Assembly: GCA_037189845.1 (NCBI GenBank)
Contig: JBBCIS010000003.1
Span: forward strand, 372,001 to 436,000
Direction: 5' to 3'
DNA from: JAMLHH01 sp037189845
GTDB taxonomy: Bacteria; Bacteroidota; Bacteroidia; Chitinophagales; JADIYW01
DNA length: 64,000 bases
The notes under the pieces are model-generated. The model ran no database searches. It worked only from the letters and a program-made list of their open reading frames with translations, and was not told where the DNA came from. The translations under genes were made by a program, and so were the position numbers. Below are positions 34,406 through 44,366 of this stretch, piece after piece (the first letter of the stretch is position 1; the number at the start of each line of letters is the position of its first letter).

Positions 34406-34765
34406 TTAAAAGATTCCGATATAGACGATTCCATCATCAATCTTTACGGGATAGGTTTTGATGGCACATTCATCTCCGTTCAGGCATTCTCCTGTCTGGA
34501 GTGAAAATGTTTTTTTGTGGAATGGACAAGCTACTTTGGGTACTTCTCCGTGACTACCCAGCATTCCCCTGCTGAGTGCCATTTGCTTTTTGTGGGGACA
34601 TTCATTTTGAGTAGCATACCATTCATCTCTGCGGGTAAAATAGAACAGAGCTATCTGCTGATCTTCATATTTGACACATGCGCCTCCATTTTCGATGACA
34701 TCTTCTGTCCTGCAGGCTGCAAACCATGTGCTGACAGCTGTTTTCGTTTCTTTTTCTTGTATCAT
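34406..34765 (-). CDS. nirD: Nitrite reductase small subunit (Rieske type)
   Basis: 119 residues of the Rieske-like NirD/NasE family. Both ligand pairs are intact: CPH in QNECPHKKQ and CPFH in KVACPFHKKTF, so a [2Fe-2S] cluster can be held; some well-known NirD proteins have lost these ligands. It is the partner of NirB for NAD(P)H-dependent nitrite reduction to ammonium in the cytoplasm. The gap to nirB is 189 bp and carries repeats, but gene order and strand indicate one functional unit. The start at 34765 gives MIQEKETKTAVSTWFAAC. Confidence 0.92.
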   Translation of the reverse strand: MIQEKETKTAVSTWFAACRTEDVIENGGACVKYEDQQIALFYFTRRDEWYATQNECPHKKQMALSRGMLGSHGEVPKVACPFHKKTFSLQTGECLNGDECAIKTYPVKIDDGIVYIGIF

Positions 34766-34769
34766 GGTT

Positions 34770-34930
34770 GTAGTTTAAAGTTCAATGTTTTTTTAGTCCA
34801 CGGTCAACAGTCCACAGATCACCGTTTTGATGATTAGTTCACAGACCGCGGTTCATCCGCCTCGACAGATCGTTTTTGCTGTTATCGTTTGCGTTGTCTG
34901 TTTTCAGTCGTCCGTTGTCTAAAGTCTTTC
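34770..34930. repeat. Spacer between nirB and nirD with GTCCACGG/ACAGACCG repeat words
   Basis: GTTTAAAGTTCAATG (34772-34786) followed by AGTCCACGGTCAACAG (34795-34810) and AGTTCACAGACCGCGG (34837-34852). The words match those in the 33806-33965 spacer. No gene. Confidence 0.5.
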
Positions 34931-34954
34931 ATCTTTTCTCTTATGTCTTGAGCA

Positions 34955-37444
34955 TTACCCCCAATTCGCAGCTCTCTTTTGCTCTCTCATCGGGTCAAAT
35001 TTTACAGAAGGATCTTTCTCTTCCGTTGCGTTGACGAAGTGGCTGAATTTTTTTCTGATTTCAGGATTTTCGACTGCTGCTTTCCATTCGCATTGATAAG
35101 CACTGATGAGTGTCGCTATTTCGGCTTCTAATTCGCCTCCGATACCTAAGCTATCGTGCACAATCACATCTTTGAGATAACTGATGCCGCCTTCGAGCTT
35201 GTTGAGCCATGGTGCAGTCCGGGTCAGCGGATCAGCTGTTTTAATGTAAAACATCAAAAATCTATCTATGTATCTGATGCAGGTTTCACTGTCTATATCT
35301 GCTGCCAGAAGCTGTGCATGCTGGGGTTTGCTTCCTCCGTTACCGCATACATACAGGTTCCATCCTTTTTCAGTAGCAATAATTCCGAAATCTTTACCCT
35401 GTGCTTCCGCACACTCTCTGACACATCCCGAAACAGCAGATTTGAGCTTATGGGGTGCCCGGATACCTTTGTATCTGTCTTCTATCTGAATAGCAAAAGT
35501 GACGCTGTCGTGCAATCCGAATCTGCACCATGTAGAGCCTACGCAGCTTTTGACTGCACGGAGAGATTTACCGTATGCGTGTCCGCTTTCAAACCCGGCA
35601 GCAATAAGTTCTTCCCATATATAGGGCAGGTCATTCAGATGCGCCCCGAACATATCTACCCGCTGAGCACCGGTAATCTTGGTGTACAGATTGTATTTTT
35701 TCGCTACTTCACCTATTACAATGAGCTTCTCAGGAGTGATCTCTCCACCGGGAATTCTGGGCACTACGGAATATGTACCGCCTTTCTGGATATTGGCTAA
35801 AAATCTGTCGTTGGTATCCTGAGAGGCATGATGCTGTTTCGCAACGACCAGGTCATTCCATGCGCTTGCCAGTATAGAACTGACTGCCGGACGGCATACT
35901 TCACAACCATCGCCGTGCCCTACACCATTTAAAACTTCGTCATATGTCCGGAAATTCTTTATTTTAACCAGGCTGAATAACTCCTGCCTGGAAAACTGAA
36001 AATGCTCACAGATAATATTTCTGATAACTTTGCCCTGCTTTTTCAAAGTACTGTTGACAATATCTTTGACCATAGGCACACAGCCTCCGCAACCTGTGCC
36101 AGATCTGGTACATTTCTTCACTGCATCAAAATTTTCACAGCCCTGATTTACAGCATCGGCAATTTGCCCTTTGGTGACACCTTCACAGCTACAAATCAAC
36201 GCATCGTCCGGAAGCTCAAATCCATCATCAGCACCGGAGCTGTTAGATTTCACAATCAGGTTGAGCGGATTCCCTTTGATTTCTATCTTGTTTTTGTACA
36301 TCTGCAAAAGCTTGTTGTATTCTTCTGCATCCCCGACCAGGCTTCCCCCAAGCAGGAATTTACCATCATTGGAGATATTTATTCTCTTATATATTCCGGA
36401 GAGAGTATCATTATATAAGATGCTTTCGGCCTCATTTCCGTCGATAAAGGGATCTCCGAAACTGGCAACATCTACTCCTATCAGCTTCAGCTTGGTGCTC
36501 ATATCAAAGCCACTGAACTTTTTGCTCTGAGTTCTGGCCAGCTGCTGAGCTACAATTTCAGCCATTTCATACCCGGGAGCGACCAACCCGTATATAGTAT
36601 TTTCATGGAGTGCACATTCTCCGATGGCAAATATTCTCGGATCGCTGGTCTGCATAGTATCATTGACAATAATACCTCCACGGGGGCCAATATCCAGCCC
36701 GCATTTTTTCGCCAGCTCATCTCTCGGTCGTATCCCTGCTGAGATGACTGCTATATCTGCTGTCAAAGTGGTTCCATCAGAGAAAATAAGGCTATGTATG
36801 GAATCATTTCCCAGCACCGCCATAGTATTCTTATTATTGTGAGTAGTAATACCCAGTTCCTTCAGCTTTCTTTTCAGAGTATCTGAACCTTCACTGTCTA
36901 TCTGTCTAGGCATCAGCCTCTGTGAAAACTCAACGATGCTGATATCTTTTATTCCTAAATCCAAGAGTGCTTTTGCTGCTTCAAGCCCTAACAGGCCTCC
37001 GCCAATGACAGCCCCGGTTTTACAGCTGCCTGCATAGCTTTTTATCATATTGAGATCTTCAATAGTCCGGTAAACAAAAACTCCCGACTTGTCTATGCCA
37101 TACATATCAGGTACAAAAGGAGCGGATCCTGTGGCCATGATAAGGTAGTCATAAGAAACTTTGCATCCTTCAAAGGAGGTAATTCTCCTGTTTGCCCTGT
37201 CTATTTGCATAACAGGATCGCCCAGATGAAGGTCGATTTGATTTTCTCTGTACCACTTCATAGGTTTCATGCACAAATCCTTTACAGTCTTTCCGGCAAA
37301 GTATTCACTCAGGTGCACTCTGTCATAAGCTGAGATCGGCTCTTCTCCAAAGACAGTCAACGCCAAATCGGGTATCTGCAATTCTGCCAGTTTCTCACAG
37401 AGCCGCTGCCCGACCATTCCATTTCCGATAATAGTAATTTTCAT
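34955..37444 (-). CDS. nirB: Nitrite reductase [NAD(P)H] large subunit
   Basis: 829 residues. N-terminal FAD/NADH domain (about 1-300; GNGMVGQRL at 7-15, ATGSAPFVPDMYG, second nucleotide motif AVIGGGLLGLEAAKALL, and VISAGIRPRDELA), then a BFD-type [2Fe-2S] domain (CSCEGVTKGQIADAV ... CTRSGTGCGGCVP, about 418-460), a second similar segment, and a C-terminal siroheme-[4Fe-4S] sulfite/nitrite reductase domain (about 550-800) with CVGSTWC and SGCVRECAEAQGKDFG supplying the four cluster cysteines. It reduces nitrite to ammonium with six electrons in the cytoplasm. First gene of the minus-strand nitrite block, divergent from the SUMT gene across ~168 bp that must hold both promoters. Confidence 0.97.
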   Translation of the reverse strand: MKITIIGNGMVGQRLCEKLAELQIPDLALTVFGEEPISAYDRVHLSEYFAGKTVKDLCMKPMKWYRENQIDLHLGDPVMQIDRANRRITSFEGCKVSYDYLIMATGSAPFVPDMYGIDKSGVFVYRTIEDLNMIKSYAGSCKTGAVIGGGLLGLEAAKALLDLGIKDISIVEFSQRLMPRQIDSEGSDTLKRKLKELGITTHNNKNTMAVLGNDSIHSLIFSDGTTLTADIAVISAGIRPRDELAKKCGLDIGPRGGIIVNDTMQTSDPRIFAIGECALHENTIYGLVAPGYEMAEIVAQQLARTQSKKFSGFDMSTKLKLIGVDVASFGDPFIDGNEAESILYNDTLSGIYKRINISNDGKFLLGGSLVGDAEEYNKLLQMYKNKIEIKGNPLNLIVKSNSSGADDGFELPDDALICSCEGVTKGQIADAVNQGCENFDAVKKCTRSGTGCGGCVPMVKDIVNSTLKKQGKVIRNIICEHFQFSRQELFSLVKIKNFRTYDEVLNGVGHGDGCEVCRPAVSSILASAWNDLVVAKQHHASQDTNDRFLANIQKGGTYSVVPRIPGGEITPEKLIVIGEVAKKYNLYTKITGAQRVDMFGAHLNDLPYIWEELIAAGFESGHAYGKSLRAVKSCVGSTWCRFGLHDSVTFAIQIEDRYKGIRAPHKLKSAVSGCVRECAEAQGKDFGIIATEKGWNLYVCGNGGSKPQHAQLLAADIDSETCIRYIDRFLMFYIKTADPLTRTAPWLNKLEGGISYLKDVIVHDSLGIGGELEAEIATLISAYQCEWKAAVENPEIRKKFSHFVNATEEKDPSVKFDPMREQKRAANWG

Positions 37445-37612
37445 TCCTGTTTGTTTTATTCCGACAACTCGGTTTATTAAAAAATATATGTGAATTATTT
37501 TCAGAAAAACAACAAATAAATATATTGATATCCTGAAATTATAAATGAAATTATTGTAAAATCAAGATAGTTTTTCATTTTTAAGATTAATTTAGAGTAA
37601 ATTATATTACAT

Positions 37613-38449
37613 ATGAAAAATCATAAAGTAAAAAGATTGACATTGCTGGGAGCAGGTCCAGGAGACCCGGAGCTCTTTACTTTAAAGGGGGTCCGGGCAT
37701 TAGAGGAGGCTGATGTGGTATTGTATGACGCATTGGTCAATGTGGAATTATTGAAATATGCAAAAAATGCTAAAGAGAAGATTTTTGTGGGAAAAAGGTT
37801 TGGATGTCATGCGCTTTCTCAAAAAGAAATCAATGAGCTGATTCAGGAAAAGGGGACGCAGTATAAAGATGTCGTCCGGCTGAAAGGGGGCGATCCTTTT
37901 GTTTTTGGCAGAGCACAGGAAGAAATTATTGCAGCCACCGAAGCCGGGATGGAAGTCCGTGTTATCCCCGGCATTTCTAGTGCGCTGGCAGTGCCTGCAT
38001 CTCAAATGATATCGCTGACTTCCAGAGGAGTAAGTGACAGCTTCTGGGTGGTCACGGGTACAACCTGCTCGGGAGAGGTATCTTCTGATATTCATCTGGC
38101 GGCTCAATCAAAATCTACAATTGTCATCCTGATGGCGATGAATAAGCTGGAACAAATCATGGAACTCTTTTCTGAATACGGAAAAGGGGATACACCTGTT
38201 GCTATTATACAGAACGGAACTACAGATACTGCTAAAATTGTAAGAGGCAGAGTAAGGGACATTTATTATCGTTCGCTTTACGCTGAAATCGGAAATCCTG
38301 CTGTCATCGTTGTAGGGGAAGTGGTAGAGCTGAATGAAAATATTGTCCGGCAACTGAAATCAGAGCGCTTTTTGACGGCAGAAAATTTGTTCCTTGAAGA
38401 CAATACAATAAATATAGACCGGGAACGGACAGGCGGGCTGAGCAGATAA
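37613..38449 (+). CDS. cobA: Uroporphyrinogen-III C-methyltransferase (SUMT)
   Basis: 278 residues. SUMT landmarks are LLGAGPGDPELFTLKGVRAL (residues ~11-30), DALV, VGKRFGCHALSQKEIN, VRLKGGDPFVFGRAQEE and VIPGISSALAVPASQMISLTSRG. It methylates uroporphyrinogen III twice with S-adenosylmethionine to precorrin-2, the branch point to siroheme, which NirB needs. Only the methyltransferase is present; the dehydrogenase/ferrochelatase half of CysG is not encoded here. Divergent from nirB and followed by a Crp/Fnr regulator on the same strand, 96 bp away. Confidence 0.95.
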   Translation: MKNHKVKRLTLLGAGPGDPELFTLKGVRALEEADVVLYDALVNVELLKYAKNAKEKIFVGKRFGCHALSQKEINELIQEKGTQYKDVVRLKGGDPFVFGRAQEEIIAATEAGMEVRVIPGISSALAVPASQMISLTSRGVSDSFWVVTGTTCSGEVSSDIHLAAQSKSTIVILMAMNKLEQIMELFSEYGKGDTPVAIIQNGTTDTAKIVRGRVRDIYYRSLYAEIGNPAVIVVGEVVELNENIVRQLKSERFLTAENLFLEDNTINIDRERTGGLSR

Positions 38450-38526
38450 ACACAGAAGAAAATCATTATTCATCATATCAATCAGTGTTACCAGCGTGCT
38501 ATCTTAATTTATCCTGCTTACCAAAA

Positions 38527-38544
38527 TGTCGTACTTTTATGACA
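38527..38544. promoter_or_regulatory. Palindrome TGTCGTA-CTTT-TATGACA at the crp start
   Basis: Seven-bp arms with one mismatch, ending 1 bp before the ATG of the Crp/Fnr gene. It overlaps TACTTTTA, a near -7 element. Size and symmetry suit a Crp/Fnr-type dimer site, so autoregulation is possible. Confidence 0.45.
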
Positions 38545-38545
38545 G

Positions 38546-39238
38546 ATGAAAAAGAGCATAGTGCTGTCGGCTGAGAATTGTTTCTTATATGAAAAATGCC
38601 AGGAGGCCTGGTGGCCGGCACTGGATGCTCATACGAAGCAAATCCGTATCAGAAAAGGGCAACAGATATTTACTGAGGGAGAGAAGGTTTCCGGAATCTA
38701 TTTCATGGTAGAAGGTGTTGTCAAAGTACACAAACGGTGGAGTAATGACAAGGAGTTGATTGTGAGATTTGCTCAAAAGAAAGACATCCTCGGACACAGA
38801 GGATTGACTACACACACAGATATTTACCCGATATCGGCAACTGCATTGACAGATGCTGTTGTTTGCTTTATAGATTTACCATTTTTTTTCGCCAGCCTGA
38901 AAGTGAACGCTGCTCTGGCTCATGATATGATGATGTTTTTTGCTGACGAACTGATGCTATCTGAACAAAATCTGCAGGTACTGGCCAATCTGCATGTGAA
39001 AGGAAGGCTTGCAAGATTGCTTGTTTCACTGGAGAAAAAATTCGGAGTTGATGAAAACGGAGCAATATCTTTCCCTGTTTCCCGTCAGGATATGGCTTCC
39101 TGTATAAGTACTGTATACGAAACTGTTTATAAGCTGCTACTGGAATTTACAGATGCTGGTTGGGTGGAGACAAACGGAAAGCATCTTATTCTGAAGAACA
39201 AAGCTGCACTAAAAGAATTGTTCCAAAGTCCGGAATAG
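38546..39238 (+). CDS. Crp/Fnr-family transcriptional regulator of the nitrite cluster
   Basis: 230 residues. Cyclic-nucleotide-binding-like domain (about 27-150: IRIRKGQQIFTEGEKVSGIYFMVEGVVKVHKR... DILGHRGL) and a C-terminal Crp-type winged helix (about 160-225) with the recognition region FPVSRQDMASCISTVYETVYKLLLEF. No cysteine pattern for an Fnr iron-sulfur cluster is obvious at the N-terminus (only isolated cysteines at about 12 and 18), so oxygen sensing through a cluster is not supported. Its neighbours make it the likely regulator of nirBD and SUMT. Confidence 0.9.
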   Translation: MKKSIVLSAENCFLYEKCQEAWWPALDAHTKQIRIRKGQQIFTEGEKVSGIYFMVEGVVKVHKRWSNDKELIVRFAQKKDILGHRGLTTHTDIYPISATALTDAVVCFIDLPFFFASLKVNAALAHDMMMFFADELMLSEQNLQVLANLHVKGRLARLLVSLEKKFGVDENGAISFPVSRQDMASCISTVYETVYKLLLEFTDAGWVETNGKHLILKNKAALKELFQSPE

Positions 39239-39343
39239 TCCTGCATCTCCCGTCATCAAAGCAAGCTCTCTCCATAGCAAGATCCTGGCAATCGGTTTGA
39301 AATATATCATCAACAAAATGGCACATTTACTATATTTTATTGT

Positions 39344-39402
39344 GTATAGTCAATAAAAATTACAATTTTACATTTTTTATAACTTATACTCAATAAAAAT
39401 AG
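39344..39402 (+). repeat. Two copies of TA(G/C)TCAATAAAAAT downstream of the Crp gene
   Basis: TATAGTCAATAAAAAT and TATACTCAATAAAAAT occur about 42 bp apart in the spacer between the convergent Crp and ATPase genes. No other structure was seen in this spacer. Confidence 0.45.
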
Positions 39403-39465
39403 TCATCAGAATAATTCTCGCAGATAATTGAAACTTCAAGCTTCACATAGCGTAGTAAATAATCA

Positions 39466-42400
39466 TCAATTATCTCCACCTCTTTTTCCAAGCAGCTTCA
39501 CCAGTTTCTGCATGTGCTCATTCAGCCCGGAGAATTGCATCAGTACCTGTGCAGTCTTGTCATCATCAGCGATACCGGAAAACTGGTTGTTTTTGCGGAA
39601 GGTTTCTGTGATGTGCAAATAGCGGGCCTGCTCTTCCGGAGTGGCGATATGCATCAGATGTTTCAGCTTTAAAAGATTGGCTTCGGCATCGGAAGTGAGT
39701 GTCTGCGCATCTGCCTCATAAGATCCGATCACCAGCTGTATCAGCTCCTGCTCATTCATTAACGGGACGACTTTCGTGACCATTTTATTCATGTTGCGGT
39801 ATGAACCCTGTAATTTGAACGCAGGTTCTGTACGGTAGGTGTCTTTCATTCCTGCGCTCTGAATGTATAGTTCGTTGACCTGAAGAATAATATTTCTGAT
39901 GTACAGACAGTTTTTCAGAACAGCTATGCTGTCTTCGATTTCGGCAGCTGTATGGTTGGCTTCCAACTCCGGACTGTATTCTTCTTTGCGCTCGATATAC
40001 TGTATGAGCTTGTACAGATCATTGATGTTTTTGTGGGCTATCGCCTGGAGATACCTGTTTTCGCTGATGGCATTTTCTATCAGGCTGAGGTCAAAATATT
40101 GCCTGCTCTCTCCTGCCACATCTCCCAGATTATATACATCCGAACGATTGGCCAGCATGTCCGGGATTTTGAAAAGATTACCGCTTTCTGTATATGGATT
40201 ACCCGCCATGACCACGCAGAATCTTTTGCCACGAAGGTCATAAGTTTTACTTTCTGATTCAAAGATGCCGTCTATCTTGCGCTGTCCGTCTGCCAGAGAG
40301 ATAAACTGCTGTAAAAATTCAGGGCTGCAATGCTGGATATCATCTACATACAGCATGACATTGTCCGCCATCTCAAAGGAGAGGTTAATTTTTTCCAACT
40401 CTGCTTTTGCTCCTGAATTGGTAGCTTCTGACGGATCGATGCTGGTGATGCGGTGACCGATAGTAGGGCCGTTGATTTTTACAAAATGTAGTCCCATCGT
40501 TGCTGCCAGATATTCCATCAGAGTGGTTTTACCATAACCCGGAGGAGAAATCAACAACAGCATACCCATTCTTGCTGTCCGCTTGTCATTGCCGATAGTA
40601 CCCAGCTGCTTGGACAAATTGGCTCCAATCATAGGGAAATAGACTTCATTGATGAGCTTATTTCTCATGAATGAGCTGAGTACTTTGGGACGCATTTCCT
40701 GAATTTTTAACCGCTGCTCATATTTTTGGATGAGTCCGCGTTTGGTTTCCCTGAATGAGTCATACAACGGAACTGTTGTCTCATCGAAATGCTGTAAACG
40801 ATTCAGAAAATCATGGTACTGAATATGATATCCCTGATCTGAGATCACCGGATGAGTACCCTTTAAGTCATGAATGGTCATGGCATCTGTACCGATGTGT
40901 TCCCGGTATGCATCAAATTCAAAAACCAGCAGACAGGCTGCTTCTTCTATATATTTGAGATTATAGGAATTTTCTTTTTGTGTAGTAACGAAGGCCTCTA
41001 TCCAGTCCGAAATGGTATGGTAGCGTTCATAGAGGCTATACTGCTGATTGCGCGCATCTTCTTCAAAACGCTCCATCTGATGGAGGTCATTCAGGTGCCT
41101 GATAAAATCATTTTTGATATGGATAGCCGGAATACTGGCGGTAAAAACCGGAGTATCCTCAAATTCAGCTATCAGATATGATGCTATTGAATGAATGGTC
41201 CGCTGATGTAATTCGGGGTGAATTTTTTGTATCTCCTGTGTCAGTGCTTTGAAGGATTTCAATTCTTCAAATGGTGTCTGAAATAATTGATGAATCTTAT
41301 GGGCTGATTGTATCCATTGGGATAATTTTTCCCTGGTTGCTTCTTCCAATTGTTTCCAGTACAATTGAGCCTGCACCCTGATTTCTACAGAAAATCTCAG
41401 CACACCGAGTTCTTCATACATTTTCAGTAATGCTTCAAATATCATCAAGGCATCTGTATTGTGTACACCTTTTACATATCCGCCTGCGTAATCTCTTTCT
41501 ATTAAATTATCAATATAGGTCAATGCAGAAAATCCGTTATCCGTTTTGGTATAAGCTATAAAGGTGAGATAAGCCAGATATTCCGCCCGGTAAACGCCCG
41601 GATTTTCTGAACGGTAATCCTGATCCCAGACACTGATATATTGCTGAAAGATTTTCTGATCAATAGGCTGGTAAAAGTTGGTTCCCATCAGGTGATACAT
41701 GAGCCTGTCCTGATGTTTGACGATGGTGAGCGATAATTCCTGCTTATTGACCGCAAACTTATATGTACCAAGTGCGATAATATTTTGTCCGTCCACAAAA
41801 AGTTCGGCCTGATCATGCAAGACCCTCACTGCATTTTCCTGCGCCAGCTTGAGACTGTTAAGCAGGTTTTCAGCTTTCCCGACATCACCGAGCTGCTGAA
41901 GCTCCTGCGCAAGATTCCGGATTTTTTCTATCATGAGATCGCCGGCAAAAAAGCTGAAGATTTCTTCTGTTGAGCTAAAGCTACGGGCTTTGGTTTCCAC
42001 ACTTTTCAGGACACGAAGTCCTATTTGCTCAAGATTCCCGGTCCGTTTATTGATCTGTGCGATCAACATTTCTTTTTTACCATTGAAAGCTTTGACTACC
42101 TCATCCCGCTTATCAGCTATTTTCATTATAAACTCATCAAAGTCCGCAAACTTGCTTTCCAGCTCTTCGATGTGGACACTGATTTTGGTGAAATAGTTGT
42201 CTGTTTTTTCGACAGTATCTGAAAGGTCCAGGAAATTGACAATGCTTTGTTCGAGCAAGGTCAGCTGTGCATGAAACTCCCCGACTGCTTCACTGGACTT
42301 CAGGGTACTTATTTTCCTGTTCAATAAAGCTCTGACTTCATTCAATGTTGAAAAAAGCAAAGAGATATTCTCAATGATTTTAGTCGTTTGAGTGGTATCT

Positions 42401-44313
42401 TCTATTTTAAGGCTGTTCAGTATGTCAATGAGCAATTCTAATTGTCCTGCTATGCTCAGACATTCCTTTTCAATGACCTGTGCATCTATGACTTTACTGA
42501 CAGCTTCGATAGCCTGACGTTGTGCTTCGATATTTTTCTCATAAGGCAGTAAAGCATTCTCCTGTAATAAAAAGTTGATGGTTTCCTGTGAAAGTTGTTC
42601 ATTGAATGCTTTAACCTGCTCTGACAAAGCCTGAATTGCCTGCTCATCAATATATCTTACCTGTAATAATTCAATGATACTGCCCTGCGCCAGGCGGACA
42701 GTATGTAGCTGTCTGACCAGCTCATCGACTGCGGTATAACGGGCATTCCTGATGGTTTGACTCAATTGTGCAATGCGTTCCTGCATGAGCTTTTCTTGTG
42801 CGGATGCGTACTGACGCTGTGCCTGTACTTTGGCAAATTCATCTATAGCTGTATTGGCTATCTCGCTGATGGCTTTCAGCGGTTCTGCAAGATTGAAAGT
42901 TTCTTCGTCAGCCAGCCAGAAATAGCTGTCTGTCATCGCACGGGACAATCTGGCTATATCTTCATACAATCCTTCATAACTGTCTTCTTTCCTGAGCAGC
43001 TGTACTATCTCATATCCTTCAGACATGGCGTGTACGATATCTTTATTGCCGATTTTGTACAGGACATTGTTTCTCATTTCCCGATTTTCCACCAGGATTG
43101 CGGTATATGGAGTCTGCCAGATTTGTACCTGATGATGCCTGATGGCTTCACGTTCTGATTTGAAATAAATCAGCTTTCCATCCTGAAAAATTGTAAATCC
43201 ATTGCAGATGATGGGCGTATTGACCTGCTGCTGAATCACGTTGTAAGACATCAATACATAGGTATTGGAGGTCTTCTGATAATAAACATACAGATAGTCT
43301 TCTCCATTCGGAGCTATCATGGTACGCATGTATTCCAGCTCATCTATTCCGTTGTCGAAGAGCTTATATTCTCCGTTTTGCAGATAATAGCCGTTGGAAA
43401 AGATAATTCCCTGCTGATCCGGCAATAGAACTCCGCTGTACAACAGGCTCGGAATATTATGGACTTCTTTTGTCCTGATGTTATAAATATAGGCTCTGGA
43501 CTCTTCCTGGTAGGGCTGTATTTTGATAGCAATCAGGTTGCCTAAATCCGCATAAAAATAGTTGGCATCATCCAGCTGCTGATCCTTGTTGCTGACTGGT
43601 TCTGAGTAAATTCCCAGTCCACTCTCCGTATTATCTTCAATTTTGAAGGTGATGTCTCCGTTGATCGCTTCGATAAACACCTTGTCCAGGATAGATATAT
43701 GCGGATGTACCCCCAATCGCCTGTCTTCCAGACTGGTCTTTTTGAAATCAAAGCTATACTGTGGTGCAGTTCTGACCTCATGAATGCTTCTGTCATCTAT
43801 GTATTGCAGGCGATTTCCATCTATATACCACTTAAAAGCTTTCCTGTCGGCTACATTTTTTGAGCTCTGGAAAATCATGTACAGATAATTCTCCGTCTTG
43901 TAGAATTTGGAGAAAAAGGCTTCTCTGTAGTATTTATAGAGGTTTTTAAAATCTGCTTCAAACTGTGGATCTGCAATCAAATCCAGTGTCGTAGGCTCAA
44001 ATTGTATATCCTGAAAATGATAGATACTGAATACATCATCCAGTGAGATCTCTTCTCTCAATCCAAAGTGAACATTGTAAGCAAAAATGCAATGCTCGCC
44101 CAATGCTATTATACCTCTCGCTACTCCATTGTGCTCGGTAGTGATACGCTGATTGGCAATCAGTGCAAACTGTTCGGTATTGAAAATGGCTTTTCTTCCA
44201 ACATTCAATGCTGCCAAGCGATCGCTCAGTATCTTGCTCTGCTCCTGTAAACGATTACGGATAATTTCGTAAGTACCCGCTTCTAAAGACATCATTGGAT
44301 TGGATTTTGGCAT
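39466..44313 (-). CDS. Giant DUF3686/AAA+ ATPase ('DNA repair ATPase' family)
   Basis: 1615 residues. The N-terminal ~480 residues are strand-rich and read like a repeat/propeller region (DUF3686-type: VARGIIALGEHCIFAYNVHFGLREEISLDDVF...); about 480-880 are long helices predicted as coiled coil (RQYASAQEKLMQERIAQLSQTIRNAR...); the C-terminal ~350 residues hold an AAA+ module with Walker A PPGYGKTT (about 1259-1266), Walker B MLYVDDIQ (about 1320-1327) and a sensor-type stretch VVMAGNPYTESG. Its annotated 'DNA repair' label is historical; genomic company with PspA and flotillin suggests a membrane-remodelling or stress role. Last gene of the operon, 125 bp after flotillin, with an 18-bp inverted repeat in the gap. 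Confidence 0.85.
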   Translation of the reverse strand: MPKSNPMMSLEAGTYEIIRNRLQEQSKILSDRLAALNVGRKAIFNTEQFALIANQRITTEHNGVARGIIALGEHCIFAYNVHFGLREEISLDDVFSIYHFQDIQFEPTTLDLIADPQFEADFKNLYKYYREAFFSKFYKTENYLYMIFQSSKNVADRKAFKWYIDGNRLQYIDDRSIHEVRTAPQYSFDFKKTSLEDRRLGVHPHISILDKVFIEAINGDITFKIEDNTESGLGIYSEPVSNKDQQLDDANYFYADLGNLIAIKIQPYQEESRAYIYNIRTKEVHNIPSLLYSGVLLPDQQGIIFSNGYYLQNGEYKLFDNGIDELEYMRTMIAPNGEDYLYVYYQKTSNTYVLMSYNVIQQQVNTPIICNGFTIFQDGKLIYFKSEREAIRHHQVQIWQTPYTAILVENREMRNNVLYKIGNKDIVHAMSEGYEIVQLLRKEDSYEGLYEDIARLSRAMTDSYFWLADEETFNLAEPLKAISEIANTAIDEFAKVQAQRQYASAQEKLMQERIAQLSQTIRNARYTAVDELVRQLHTVRLAQGSIIELLQVRYIDEQAIQALSEQVKAFNEQLSQETINFLLQENALLPYEKNIEAQRQAIEAVSKVIDAQVIEKECLSIAGQLELLIDILNSLKIEDTTQTTKIIENISLLFSTLNEVRALLNRKISTLKSSEAVGEFHAQLTLLEQSIVNFLDLSDTVEKTDNYFTKISVHIEELESKFADFDEFIMKIADKRDEVVKAFNGKKEMLIAQINKRTGNLEQIGLRVLKSVETKARSFSSTEEIFSFFAGDLMIEKIRNLAQELQQLGDVGKAENLLNSLKLAQENAVRVLHDQAELFVDGQNIIALGTYKFAVNKQELSLTIVKHQDRLMYHLMGTNFYQPIDQKIFQQYISVWDQDYRSENPGVYRAEYLAYLTFIAYTKTDNGFSALTYIDNLIERDYAGGYVKGVHNTDALMIFEALLKMYEELGVLRFSVEIRVQAQLYWKQLEEATREKLSQWIQSAHKIHQLFQTPFEELKSFKALTQEIQKIHPELHQRTIHSIASYLIAEFEDTPVFTASIPAIHIKNDFIRHLNDLHQMERFEEDARNQQYSLYERYHTISDWIEAFVTTQKENSYNLKYIEEAACLLVFEFDAYREHIGTDAMTIHDLKGTHPVISDQGYHIQYHDFLNRLQHFDETTVPLYDSFRETKRGLIQKYEQRLKIQEMRPKVLSSFMRNKLINEVYFPMIGANLSKQLGTIGNDKRTARMGMLLLISPPGYGKTTLMEYLAATMGLHFVKINGPTIGHRITSIDPSEATNSGAKAELEKINLSFEMADNVMLYVDDIQHCSPEFLQQFISLADGQRKIDGIFESESKTYDLRGKRFCVVMAGNPYTESGNLFKIPDMLANRSDVYNLGDVAGESRQYFDLSLIENAISENRYLQAIAHKNINDLYKLIQYIERKEEYSPELEANHTAAEIEDSIAVLKNCLYIRNIILQVNELYIQSAGMKDTYRTEPAFKLQGSYRNMNKMVTKVVPLMNEQELIQLVIGSYEADAQTLTSDAEANLLKLKHLMHIATPEEQARYLHITETFRKNNQFSGIADDDKTAQVLMQFSGLNEHMQKLVKLLGKRGGDN

Positions 44314-44366
44314 TGATTTGAGGTTAAAGACATGAGACGAGAGACAATAGACTTAAGAAGTTTAAG

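Noticed and set aside
37445..37612. Crp/Fnr binding sites in the nirB-SUMT divergent spacer
   Set aside because: I looked for TTGAT-N4-ATCAA-like or TGTCGTA-like palindromes and found only weak, partial matches.
38546..39238. Calling the nitrite-cluster regulator a true oxygen-sensing Fnr
   Set aside because: The N-terminal cysteine cluster needed for a [4Fe-4S] centre is not seen.
39466..44313. The 1615-residue ATPase as a bona fide DNA-repair SMC-like protein
   Set aside because: It has a C-terminal AAA+ module and no split ABC-type ATPase heads; neighbours are membrane proteins.
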